Origin: Larix sibirica
Taxonomy: Eukaryota; Streptophyta; Pinopsida; Pinales; Pinaceae
Direction: 5' to 3'
Length of the DNA: 10,743 nucleotides
NCBI GenBank assembly: GCA_004151065.3
Contig: NWUY0300000192.1
Location: forward strand, 33,069 to 43,811
Shown here one piece after another: positions 1-6,558 of this stretch. Made by a program: the position numbers and the translations under genes. The notes beneath the pieces are model-generated. The model was not told the DNA's origin and did not search any database. It saw only the letters and a program-made list of their open reading frames with translations. Position 1 is the first letter of the stretch. Each line of letters begins with the position of its first letter.

Positions 1-331
1 TTCATACTATGGCACTGTTATCTGATTTATGTGTAATACCTTGACTCCATCGCCCAATTGTTTTTCCTTGTGATTATCCCTCCAACAATTTCCGCAATTT
101 GTCTCATCAGAAATCTGACCTTCTGTTAATGGTTTAATTGAATATTTTCGAGTGAAGAAGGCTGGTCTGTGATGTTCACTGTTGACAGCCTTTGAATGTT
201 TCCAGTCTTTGTTATTTGTAGAGAGAGCCCTCTCGACTATGCTGGGTCAGTAGCATTAGTCCAAAGTTGGTTAGTGGTTACCCCGACTTGCCCTCTCCTG
301 CAGCTCAGAGGGTACGATTTGGGTGTTAACA
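1..331 (+). mobile_element. Probable 3' part of a decayed 5' LTR (R/U5 side)
   Basis: This stretch lies immediately upstream of a recognisable primer-binding site, which is where the 5' LTR of an LTR retrotransposon must sit. It ends TTAACA at 326-331, giving the usual terminal CA three bases before the binding site. The left end is outside the window, so neither the TG start nor the LTR length can be checked. The 10-mer CCCTCTCGAC at 228-237 recurs at 2761-2770, in the region where the 3' LTR would be expected, and surrounding bases can be loosely aligned by eye. A frame open from 196 to 471 runs across the LTR end and binding site, so I do not treat it as a gene. The position is good evidence; the identity of the whole stretch is inferred. 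Confidence 0.45.
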
Positions 332-334
332 AAT

Positions 335-351
335 TGGCTCGTTGCCGGGGA
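335..351 (+). other. Retrotransposon primer-binding site, tRNA-Asp type (degenerate)
   Basis: The bases TGGCTCGTTGCCGGGGA closely match the complement of the 3' end of plant tRNA-Asp including its CCA tail (TGGCGCCGTTGCCGGGGA, recalled from memory). They differ only where GCC has become TC, that is one substitution and one deletion. Reverse transcription of LTR elements starts from a tRNA bound here. tRNA-Asp priming is well known in plant Gypsy elements such as the Athila lineage. The three-base gap to a preceding CA and the gag relic downstream on the same strand fit this reading. Confidence 0.7.
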
Positions 352-356
352 AGGGT

Positions 357-380
357 TCTTTTACCGTCCTCGGTAAAAGA
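357..380 (+). repeat. Perfect 10-bp hairpin in the retroelement leader
   Basis: The arms TCTTTTACCG (357-366) and CGGTAAAAGA (371-380) are exact reverse complements around a TCCT loop (367-370). The hairpin starts six bases after the primer-binding site, in what would be the untranslated leader of the element's RNA. Leaders of retroelements often fold for dimerisation or packaging, so a role of that kind is possible. The inverted repeat is seen directly; the function is inference. The arms are still perfect although the gag gene downstream is broken. Confidence 0.6.
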
Positions 381-703
381 CAAAGTTTCAGATCTGATTG
401 TTGATGGTGGAAGCAATCAGACACCAGAAGAGTTGCATATCATCCACCTGGGACTCCACTCATTTATTTAATTTAATCTGCAGACTCCACTGGAGAACGA
501 GCCCAGCCGCCTCCGACATGGAAGAATTAATTCCAGGTATCAAAGTATCAATATCTTCAAAGAAGCCCTATTCTTCTGTGTCGGCATCCTTTTACCTTTA
601 TGTATATATATCAAAAAATTCTTGTCTCACTAGGTCATGAGAGAGCCTCTTTTGTATACCCTCGCTAGAATTTGAAAGTGACATTCTCCTTTTACTCCTA
701 GAT
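381..703 (+). other. Leader between primer-binding site and gag relic; no gene recognised
   Basis: A frame of 80 codons is open from 398 to 640, but its protein matches nothing I know and has no visible domain. It contains GC-richer stretches like the gag relic that follows and gives way to AT-rich sequence near 600-660. In Gypsy elements this interval holds leader RNA and sometimes the start of gag, so it may include a decayed gag N-terminus. I cannot show that. Confidence 0.4.
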
Positions 704-1500
704 TTGATCCCAGTCCTTTCATTTGAACCCTGTACAAACTATAACCGGCTTCATGAATTCTCCGAGGGTGAGGCCAATGATACCCCTGCTGCTCCACTCT
801 TTTCCTTCCAGAGCCCAGCTAAGATACACCCTCTAAAGCTACCCCCTGTCCTTCATGATTTTCCTCCAGACTACCATAAACACCTCCCTGTTTTTGATGG
901 AGAGTCCGAGTTCTCACTATGGAGAAACATCTTCAAGGTTTCGAGCATTTTCTGGATCTCTTGAAATAGACACGATGATGTCTGTATGAGAGTTTTGCAA
1001 AATCCCTCCAAGGAAATGTGAAGAGATGGTTTAGGCATCTGCAGCCTGAGTCTATTGATACTGGGGAGCATTGTCTAGAGGCTTTTCTAGGGTTCTGGGG
1101 CAAAAGAAGGTGTGGGATCTGGTTCTTTCAAGAGTTTTACTCCATGAGAAGGCAAGAGAGTGAAACTATGTCCACTTTAACAGGAGGTTTGCGAACTTCT
1201 ATTATGACATGCCCAAGGAAATTCAGCCCCGAGAGGAATGCTGCAAAATTATACTATGCATCTGTTTTCCTCCTGATTTGTCTTTTCACTTTTGGAGAGG
1301 AAGTCTCCCAATCTGCAGCTTATGCTCAGGGATGCATTGGAGGTTGAGGAGAACCTCAGGATGTCGGAAGCTATCAAAACAAGGGGATGATGGGAGGATT
1401 GAAGAAGAAACGAGGTTCGAAGAGATACATGAGTCAAGGGAGCCTGCTTTATGCCCCATTTCCCCTTAAGGAGCAGAAAGAAGATCAAGCTAAGTGCAAT
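704..1500 (+). pseudogene. gag: Degenerate gag gene of a Ty3/Gypsy-type LTR retrotransposon
   Basis: Gag forms the particle that packages element RNA. Recognisable pieces occur in the expected order but in different frames. First is a PPDYHKHLPVFDGESEF block (about 866-916) typical of the start of the plant gag core. Next comes a KRWFRHLQPESID block (from 1018), then EAFLGFWGKRR and EFYSMRRQESET. A NRRFANFYYDMPKEIQP block from 1179 uses a second frame, and DALEVEENLRMSEAIKTRG (ending near 1387) a third. The frame changes near 1005, 1180, 1265 and 1320, and stops follow 961 and 1387, so no working protein can be made. The tail (1388-1500) is charged and has no clear zinc knuckle. The family is secure from the order of blocks; the lineage is not. 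Confidence 0.82.
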
Positions 1501-1922
1501 GCCAGAAGAGGGTGAGTCTGGTCTGTTCTATGTAGACTACAACCAGCCCTGCTAAAATCTCTGCTTCTGAAGACCCCCATGAGGTTCTCAGTCCACCTAA
1601 ATATGATGCTATGAAGAGGACCGTTTGGAAAACTTCATAAGCTTTTTCAGGTAATGGATGAAGAGGCCCTCAAAGGCTCTAAAGGGGAAGCTACACTCCC
1701 ATTCCGCTAAGAGAAGAAGAAGTAGCGATCAAGAGGTCCCTAGAGACCCCATCGGGCAGAAGTTTTCCTTGTGGATGGAGGAAAAGGAAGAGCATGTGGA
1801 AGAAATCCTAGGATCCGGCACGTATTCAAGCAAGTCGACCAGATAGCTGAAAGGCTAGGGGATAGACCAAAATAGCCTGCATGATCCTTATATAGAATCC
1901 ATCTCCTGGACCGAAGAGGATC
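1501..1922 (+). other. Internal retroelement region after gag; no domain recognised
   Basis: This GC-richer stretch continues the composition of the gag relic. One frame of 62 codons (1658-1846) is lysine-, arginine- and serine-rich at its start and glutamate-rich near its end, as linkers and nucleocapsid tails can be, but it shows no zinc-finger cysteines and no protease motif. I take it to be the decayed end of gag or the spacer to pol. Confidence 0.4.
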
Positions 1923-2423
1923 ATGGACTCTTCGAAGAAGTATTGGACTGGGCCAATATCTCCAGCCGTCCGACCAGGCAATCGAGGCTTCGAAGGAGGC
2001 CAAGCTATGCAGGTGGGTGTTCGTCAAGTTTTGCAAGATCGGAGTCCAGTCTTCAGGAAGAATGGCCCTTCCCAGACCCTTTCAAAAGACAAGATGGAAT
2101 GCATCCTGGAATTAGGAGCAAAACCAGGTCTTCAACCCAGGAATCATGAACAACCCGGAAAGAAATATGTTCCGGATTTATACTTTCGATCGTACTCAGT
2201 CATCGGAGGTTTCAAACTGCATTGGTTTCAAGGTTTTGATGGAGATTGGTCAAAGTACCAGCCCCAAGGCCAAACACGGGTGTCAAGGGAACTAAATGGC
2301 GTCTGTGTAGTTCTCCTGAAAGAAAGATTGCTGTGGTGCAAGGGACAGATGAAGCGTACCATATTTTTTATGATCCAGTATAGAATATATGGAAGATCTC
2401 GTCAGCAGGGGCAAAGGTTCTAG
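1923..2423 (+). CDS. Unassigned 166-codon open frame where pol would be expected
   Basis: This is the longest open frame in the window. It begins with ATG (MDSSKKYWTGPIS) and ends at a stop after QQGQRF. The product is basic and rich in glycine, glutamine, lysine and arginine. It has no membrane segment, no aspartic-protease DTG or DSG motif and no reverse-transcriptase YxDD box. A second plus frame (from 1943) overlaps it and could equally be the old coding frame. It lies between the gag relic and a possible 3' LTR, so it is probably internal sequence of the same element that happens to lack stops. I do not recognise it, and a real gene is doubtful. Confidence 0.2.
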   Translation: MDSSKKYWTGPISPAVRPGNRGFEGGQAMQVGVRQVLQDRSPVFRKNGPSQTLSKDKMECILELGAKPGLQPRNHEQPGKKYVPDLYFRSYSVIGGFKLHWFQGFDGDWSKYQPQGQTRVSRELNGVCVVLLKERLLWCKGQMKRTIFFMIQYRIYGRSRQQGQRF

Positions 2424-2790
2424 TTTCGTTGAAGGGTCCTCGTCCAGTCATGCCTCAGGCCATGGCCTTCATTTTTCTGCAAGCGGTCTAGCAAGATGAG
2501 AAGACCCCCTGGATATCATGCTAGACTGGTTGCATCTGGCACTTCTTGCATTACTTAGAAGCCATAACCTCTCGAGTAGAGTAGGTTGTATATAAATAAG
2601 CCTCAAGTTTGACATCTTCNATAGTGTGGTTGAGTCGAGTCTTGGATATTTCTTGTCTTTCCCTCTCGGCATTATCATGTCGTGAATTTGGTGTCATTCT
2701 GATTGGATCATCATAGTGCTCATGTTGATATTTTGTTTGAACAAAAGCATCGTCGTTTGACCCTCTCGACGGTCTGTTAAAGTTTCGGTA
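2424..2790 (+). mobile_element. Possible decayed 3' LTR of the Gypsy-type element
   Basis: The stretch follows the element's internal region and changes to AT-rich sequence about halfway through. It contains a strong TATA-like box (2589-2598) and, further on, the 10-mer CCCTCTCGAC (2761-2770) that is also in the presumed 5' LTR at 228-237. By eye, short patches around the two 10-mers can be lined up in the same order, but with gaps. I cannot find clear TG and CA ends, a clean polypurine tract or a target-site duplication, so the boundaries are guesses. An N lies at 2620. Confidence 0.3.
2589..2598 (+). promoter_or_regulatory. TATA-box-like sequence
   Basis: TATATAAATA in a GTTG-TATATAAATAAG-CCTC context is a good match to a plant TATA box. 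It stands where the U3 promoter of a 3' LTR would be if the surrounding stretch is an LTR. No transcript start can be shown, and AT-rich plant DNA has many chance matches. Confidence 0.35.
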
Positions 2791-3299
2791 AGTTCATGTT
2801 GCAAGTAGATATGAATTCCATATATGCCATATCCATCTTCCTACTCCCTTTGTTATTGCTGGTGTAAAGTCATGAGTAGCAAGGATATTAGTGTATGTGG
2901 TGTCATCATTCATAAACGTGTAAGAATAATAATTATAAAACTCCCTTAAAAGCGTAATATTCAATTTATTAAATTGGGGTAAGATTGCTTGTACTTTACA
3001 TTTCCAAATGTTTTCAAATTTCAAATTTATCATGCCCATTCACTCAATTCAATTTCAAATTCCCACGCTTATGCGATGGTTTGATGCATGGAATGGGTTG
3101 ATCGATGAGTATGCAGTACTATGTTGTGTCATTGGAGCTTACCTGTATGAACCTGATTGGAGGGTGTAAAGTTTAGAGGATGATAGGAAATTCAGAGTTT
3201 AAACAAGGTGCTGGAGCAATTCTTGGATAAGGCCCAACAATTTCTCCATCCGGGCGAAATTATCAAATGGATAGACAACTCCATATACTATATCCTATG
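2791..3299. other. AT-rich intergenic sequence, nothing recognised
   Basis: I see no domain, structured repeat or RNA gene here. An 81-codon minus frame (2794-3039) has no recognisable motif and matches the length expected by chance. Confidence 0.5.
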
Positions 3300-3344
3300 T
3301 AATATTAATATAATATAATTATTATAGGTAATATATTAATATTA
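3300..3344. repeat. AT-only inverted repeat, 13-bp arms
   Basis: The arms TAATATTAATATA (3300-3312) and TATATTAATATTA (3332-3344) are exact reverse complements separated by 19 bases. The sequence is nearly all A and T and leads into A-rich low-complexity DNA up to about 3400. It could be part of a small miniature inverted-repeat element or a chance result of the composition. No target-site duplication is evident. Confidence 0.45.
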
Positions 3345-3470
3345 ACGAATTAAAAAATTAAAAAATAAATAAAAAGAATTCAAACAACAAAATAAGAACA
3401 ATCAACATTTTGGCAGGAAAGCTTCCACATTTTAGAAAAAACTTTATTTGAGCAAAAACAATTAAAAATA

Positions 3471-3930
3471 GAACAAGCTGGAAAATAAAGAAAAAGAGGG
3501 AAAATTTCATTTTTTTAACCACGAAGATGCAATTTGTTTCAATTGTTCCATTCACTAACTTTTCATTTAGTTGAGTTGGGGTTCACAAATTCTTTGATCA
3601 AATGTCTTAGAGATATTTGGTCTAAGAAGAACCCTTGGGAGTATTTGATGAAATGCGGCTCTCTATTTTAGTTTAAAAATTAAAAATAAAAATGAAAAGA
3701 GAACCAGAGCAAAAATAAACAAATAGAGGGAAAAAATTCATTTTTAACCATGAAGTTCGAATATGTTTCAATTGTTCCATTGGATAATTTTTTCAGTAAG
3801 TGGAGTTGGGGATAGTAAAGTACTTGATCAAATTTCTTAGAGGGATGTAATCTTATGGATGGTGATAATTGAAGATTATGCCAGGGGAGGGACAGCAGAA
3901 GAAACCTTGGAAACGTTTGATGAAATGCGG
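3471..3930 (+). repeat. Direct duplication carrying two PPR fragments
   Basis: Unit A (3471-3658) and unit B (3701-3930) start in register 230 bases apart. Each begins with a GAAC-plus-A-rich leader, then a GAGGG block, a TTTTTAACC block, GTTTCAATTGTTCCATT, GAGTTGGGG and TTGATCAAA, and ends TTTGATGAAATGCGG. Unit A lacks about 54 bases that unit B has between TTGATCAAA and GATGAAATGCGG. AT-rich sequence precedes each unit. The similarity outside the coding-like part shows that a longer stretch was duplicated, not just a PPR motif. Confidence 0.75.
3512..3658 (+). pseudogene. PPR-protein gene fragment, copy A (internally deleted)
   Basis: PPR proteins bind organelle RNA through tandem motifs of about 35 residues. 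This fragment reads FVSIVPFTNF in one frame and then, in another, FDQMS, a stop, RYLV, a second stop, and EEPLGVFDEMRL. The FDQMS piece is the end of one motif, and GVFDEMRL is the helix-B part of the next. The middle of the second motif, present in copy B as WMVIIEDYARGGTAE, is missing: an 18-codon gap that keeps the frame. With two stops and a frameshift it cannot be functional. On its own it would be weak; the better copy 230 bases downstream makes the assignment credible. Confidence 0.6.
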
Positions 3931-3942
3931 TTGACAGGTATC
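3741..3942 (+). pseudogene. PPR-protein gene fragment, copy B (PLS-like motifs)
   Basis: In the first frame the bases read KFEYVSIVPLDNFFSKWSWG, which fits the usual G-F-x-x-x-V-x-I-x-x-x-L-I-x-x-Y-x-K-C-G line of a plant PPR motif. After a frameshift near 3810 the next frame reads GDSKVLDQIS, a stop (3838-3840), then RDVILWMVIIEDYA and RGGTAEETLETFDEMRLTGI. That is a clear S-type ending (RDV-x-x-W-x-x-x-I) followed by a full A-x-x-x-F-x-E-M-x-x-x-G helix pair. About two motifs survive of a family that usually has ten or more. The match stops at 3942, where T-rich sequence begins. A minus-strand frame over the same bases is its shadow. Probably a retained fragment of an organelle-targeted PPR gene, now dead. 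Confidence 0.72.
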
Positions 3943-4076
3943 CTTTTTCCACTTTTTTTGTTAATGGCTCTTTCCTTCGGTCACATAAGTAATTTGGGGT
4001 TTTGTTTCTTCATGGTTTAAGCTAGGGTTTCATTTTTTCATGGTTTATTCTTCAAACAGAAAGGAAGATTGAGGGT

Positions 4077-4095
4077 CTCATCCTTAAGGGATGAG
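4077..4095. repeat. Short inverted repeat, 7-bp arms
   Basis: CTCATCC (4077-4083) and GGATGAG (4089-4095) flank a TTAAG loop, and the CTTAAGGGATG part recurs straight after (4096-4107). It is small enough to be chance and is not followed by a T-run. Confidence 0.3.
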
Positions 4096-4236
4096 CTTAA
4101 GGGATGCTTTACTTGAACATCCTCTGTCGGGAGCTTAGTGATAGCTAAGAGATGCATCTAAGGGACAGATTCTACCCTAAACTAGGTAAGCCGATGGGGT
4201 AACCTATAGTTCAGGTGGGATCTTATAGAGAAATAG

Positions 4237-4518
4237 CAAGTCATTCTACTTGACAGCAATCTAGAATTATCCATTCTTTATCAGAGTATGGAGAGACTGA
4301 ATAGGCTTATAATCAGAATGGATGAAGGTGAGGAGAACCAAGAAGCAAAGTTTGGTGGAAGTGCGCTCCATCAGAGAGAGACACGGTATCATGGGGAAGT
4401 TAACTTTGCAGAGTAGGCAGGGCCGATGACAAGTATTTGGAGAAAAGACTGTAAATCGATAAAGCCCGAAAGCAACGAACTGAAGGAATTTTCAGTTAAG
4501 GTTGGTGCCATTATGTGA
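4237..4518 (+). pseudogene. Unassigned coding-like frame with one internal stop
   Basis: From 4237 to the stop at 4516-4518 one frame is open apart from a TAG at 4414-4416. An ATG lies at 4288. The product is charged and hydrophilic (MERLNRLIIRMDEGEENQEA, later HQRETRYHGEVNFAE and SIKPESNELKEFSV), and this stretch is richer in G and A than its AT-rich neighbours. The style resembles the basic, glutamate-rich N-terminal part of some retrotransposon Gag proteins, but I cannot match a known block, and the frame may be open by chance. Confidence 0.25.
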
Positions 4519-4663
4519 CAATGGAACACTTCGAAGTGGTCTATCCCGAAAGTAAGTATCTATAAATTCATGGTTCTAATGGTGTGGTCTATTAGCAACA
4601 GCAAGAGATCCCCTTTCATTTCATGGTTTTATCAAGTTATGAATTAAAAGGTTGAAGGAAAGG

Positions 4664-4756
4664 CCTCAACTGTAACATCAAGGTCAAAATATTTTTTCAT
4701 TTTTTCTAACCTCAACTGTAACATCAAGGTCAAAATGTTTTTTCATTTTTTTCTGA
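4664..4756 (+). repeat. 46-bp tandem duplication, two units
   Basis: Unit 1 (4664-4709) and unit 2 (4710-4756) both start CCTCAACTGTAACATCAAGG and continue TCAAAAT, a T-run, CA and a second T-run. They differ by A to G after AAAAT, by A to G in the last bases (CTAA or CTGA), and by one extra T. This fits a recent slippage or unequal-exchange event in non-coding DNA. Confidence 0.9.
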
Positions 4757-5299
4757 TAGATTCTTTACTTTTCTGTTATTCGCATGCCATCATTTTCTTA
4801 TTCATTTATTTTTGGTAAAAGTTGTTAAGGATCTAACCAAACACCAATAATAAAAATAGGTATTTTTTTAAAAATTTGATGGCCTAGTCAGAAGCATTAT
4901 CTCCTGGTCATTATCCATTGTGTCGGTGTGTTCCCCCAATAACAAATATAACTCATACTAGAGGATTTCAATGAACCTGTCCATGGATCTCAAGAACAAT
5001 GAAAATTGATTCTCATTTTAATATACCATGGCTGAGCTAGGTTTAGGTACCAAAATATTCAATAAGTAGATTGAAATATAGGTAAAAAATTGCTTGTATT
5101 GATCAAAGTAACAAATTTTTCGTCAAGGATATATGTGACACCTTACTACAATGATATCTGACACCATATAATGATACTTTCTATTGATTTGAAATCCATG
5201 GGATTTAGTATGACATTTCTGGGTGGGGAGTCCCTCACATTTCGGGATGGAATTCTGTCCTCTTATAGCTCGTTTAAACCCTAAGTATGCTTATGTCCT
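4757..5299. other. AT-rich intergenic sequence, nothing recognised
   Basis: Both strands were read for retroelement motifs, since pol relics lie just to the right on the minus strand. No reverse-transcriptase or integrase block could be identified, and all frames are short. Confidence 0.45.
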
Positions 5300-5709
5300 T
5301 TCAACCATGAATTTGTGAATCAATATGATTCTATCCTTTTGTGAGTGTACGAAATTGATTCAACATCAGCATATGAGCTAGTTGAACCTGTTCCAGGTCC
5401 AAGACCACCACCCAATTATCTAGTTGTTTTGACTTTTTGCACACACCTAGTTTATCCAACAAAAAGGAACTCTGATAAACTAAATCTCAGCCTATACGAA
5501 TTCATAGCCTGTTTCGGGGCTAATATTTCTCTCAGTATCCCTCCTAGATCCTTAGTAATATCCCATTTATATAAATATTTGGGCCTAGTAGCATCCATGA
5601 CATATCCGATTGATTAGAGATCCCATTGCACCCCTTTATGTCCCATATTTCCCTAGTTGCCTAACCCAGACTACGACCGGTATCTACCAGTTGTATAGGA
5701 ATAAGTGAG
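5300..5709 (-). mobile_element. Probable continuation of the Copia relic, unassigned
   Basis: On the minus strand this stretch is what follows the integrase fragment at 5734-5898, so in an ordered Copia pol it would hold the integrase tail and linker to reverse transcriptase. One minus frame stays open for about 50 codons (MDATRPKYLYKWDITKDLGG and onwards), and further on another piece reads GGGLGPGTGSTSSYADVES, which looks like a serine- and glycine-rich linker. No reverse-transcriptase motif appears. A 90-codon plus frame (5345-5617) lies antisense to it and has no known domain. Confidence 0.3.
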
Positions 5710-6133
5710 AGTAGTTCCAAATCCAATTGTTTACTCGGATCGACATGTCCCTTCCCATCCAGTAACTTTTGAACTAATCTCAGTACTCATGTAGCTAGCT
5801 TGAAACGAGATAAGCTCGATCCGATTTGCCTGACATAATATGTTAAAGTGCATGGATGTGAATTCCCCTCCTCTGTCCGACCTAAAAATCTGTATCTTCT
5901 GACTATACTTATTTTAAACGAGTTTATTTCAATAGTGTAGATTATTTAATGTGAACTGCTGGATTATTTGCTTCAGTTAGGTACACTCGGTCTATAGGAA
6001 TTGGATTCGTATCCGGGCAGATGGCTCTCGAATGGAAGGGACGGGAATTTGATCTGTAATTGATGCCCAATCAAGTAGAGGAGCTCATACAGGAGAGACT
6101 TGCAACTACAGAAATGAAAAACCAAAGTCCAGT
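5710..6133 (-). repeat. Tandem 424-bp unit 1 with Copia integrase sequence
   Basis: This unit and the next are head to tail, in register at an offset of exactly 425 bases with no indels. I count about 28 differences in 424 positions, about 93% identity. The coding sense is minus, read from the Copia integrase block. Unit 1 is GC-richer and keeps CpG sites that unit 2 has lost. The N at 6134 lies between the two. Confidence 0.9.
5734..5898 (-). pseudogene. Ty1/Copia integrase core fragment, copy 1
   Basis: Integrase inserts the element's DNA copy into the genome. Read on the minus strand, 55 codons without a stop contain KIQIFRSDRGGEFTSMHF, the well-known Copia block with the second catalytic aspartate (D of RSD), followed by LCQANRIELISFQASY, where the family has C-x-x-x-G-I-x-x-x-x-S-x-x-x. 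After that the frame slips: pieces like the family's N-G-V-A-E-R-K-x-R glutamate block can be seen only by changing frame near 5750. Stops lie upstream (5911-5919) and at 5731-5733. It is about an eighth of a normal integrase and cannot be active. Confidence 0.75.
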
Positions 6134-6134
6134 N

Positions 6135-6558
6135 AGTAGTTCCAAATCCAATTGTTTACTCGGATCGACATGTCCCTTCCCATCCAATAACTTTTTAACT
6201 AATCTAAGTACTCATGTAGCTATCTTGAAATGAAATAAGCTCGATCCAATTTGCGTGACATAATATTTTAAAGTGCATGGATGTGAATTCCCCTCCTTTG
6301 TTTGACCTAAAAATCTGTATCTTCTGACTATATTGATTTTAAACGAGTTTCTTTCAATAGTGTATATTATTTAATGTTCACTGCTGGATTATTTGCTTCA
6401 GTTAGGTACAGTCGGTCTATAGGAATTGGATTCATATCTGGGAAGATGGCTCTCAAATGGAAGGCACGGGAATTTTATCTATAATTGATGCCCAATCAAG
6501 TAGAGGAGCTCATACAGGAGAGACTTGCAACTACATAAATGAAAAACCAAAGTCCAAT
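6135..6558 (-). repeat. Tandem 424-bp unit 2 with Copia integrase sequence
   Basis: This unit is the direct repeat of the unit to its left and lies upstream of it in the minus-strand coding sense. Where the two differ, unit 2 nearly always has A or T in place of G or C: about 13 C-to-T or G-to-A differences against none the other way, and six CpG sites lost. This is the signature of long-methylated, decaying repeat DNA. Confidence 0.9.
6159..6323 (-). pseudogene. Ty1/Copia integrase core fragment, copy 2 (catalytic Asp lost)
   Basis: The same block reads KIQIFRSNKGGEFTSMHF here: the catalytic aspartate has become asparagine and the next arginine lysine, both by G-to-A changes on the coding strand. 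The following text reads LCHANWIELISFQDSY and soon meets stops (the STEIS of copy 1 is ST-stop-IS here). It is a second, more decayed copy of the fragment at 5734-5898, with which it shares every boundary. Confidence 0.72.

Noticed and set aside
196-471. 91-codon plus-strand open frame
   Set aside because: It runs through the presumed LTR end, the primer-binding site and the hairpin, which are non-coding in retroelements, and shows no domain.
1740-2036. 98-codon minus-strand open frame inside the Gypsy-type element
   Set aside because: It is antisense to the element's internal region and has no known motif; it probably reflects the GC-richer composition.
3358-3555. 65-codon minus-strand frame with a hydrophobic, phenylalanine-rich product
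   Set aside because: The apparent membrane segment is the translation of A-rich low-complexity DNA (T-rich on the minus strand), not a real protein.
3790-3802. TTTTTTCAG-TAAGT looking like splice sites inside the PPR copy
   Set aside because: The PPR reading continues through this point without a gap, so the match to splice signals is more likely chance.
3680-3952. 90-codon minus-strand open frame
   Set aside because: It is the antisense shadow of the PPR fragment at 3741-3942, whose plus-strand motifs explain the sequence better.
5345-5617. 90-codon plus-strand open frame
   Set aside because: It lies antisense to probable Copia relic sequence, has no recognisable domain and sits in a region with no promoter signal that I can support.
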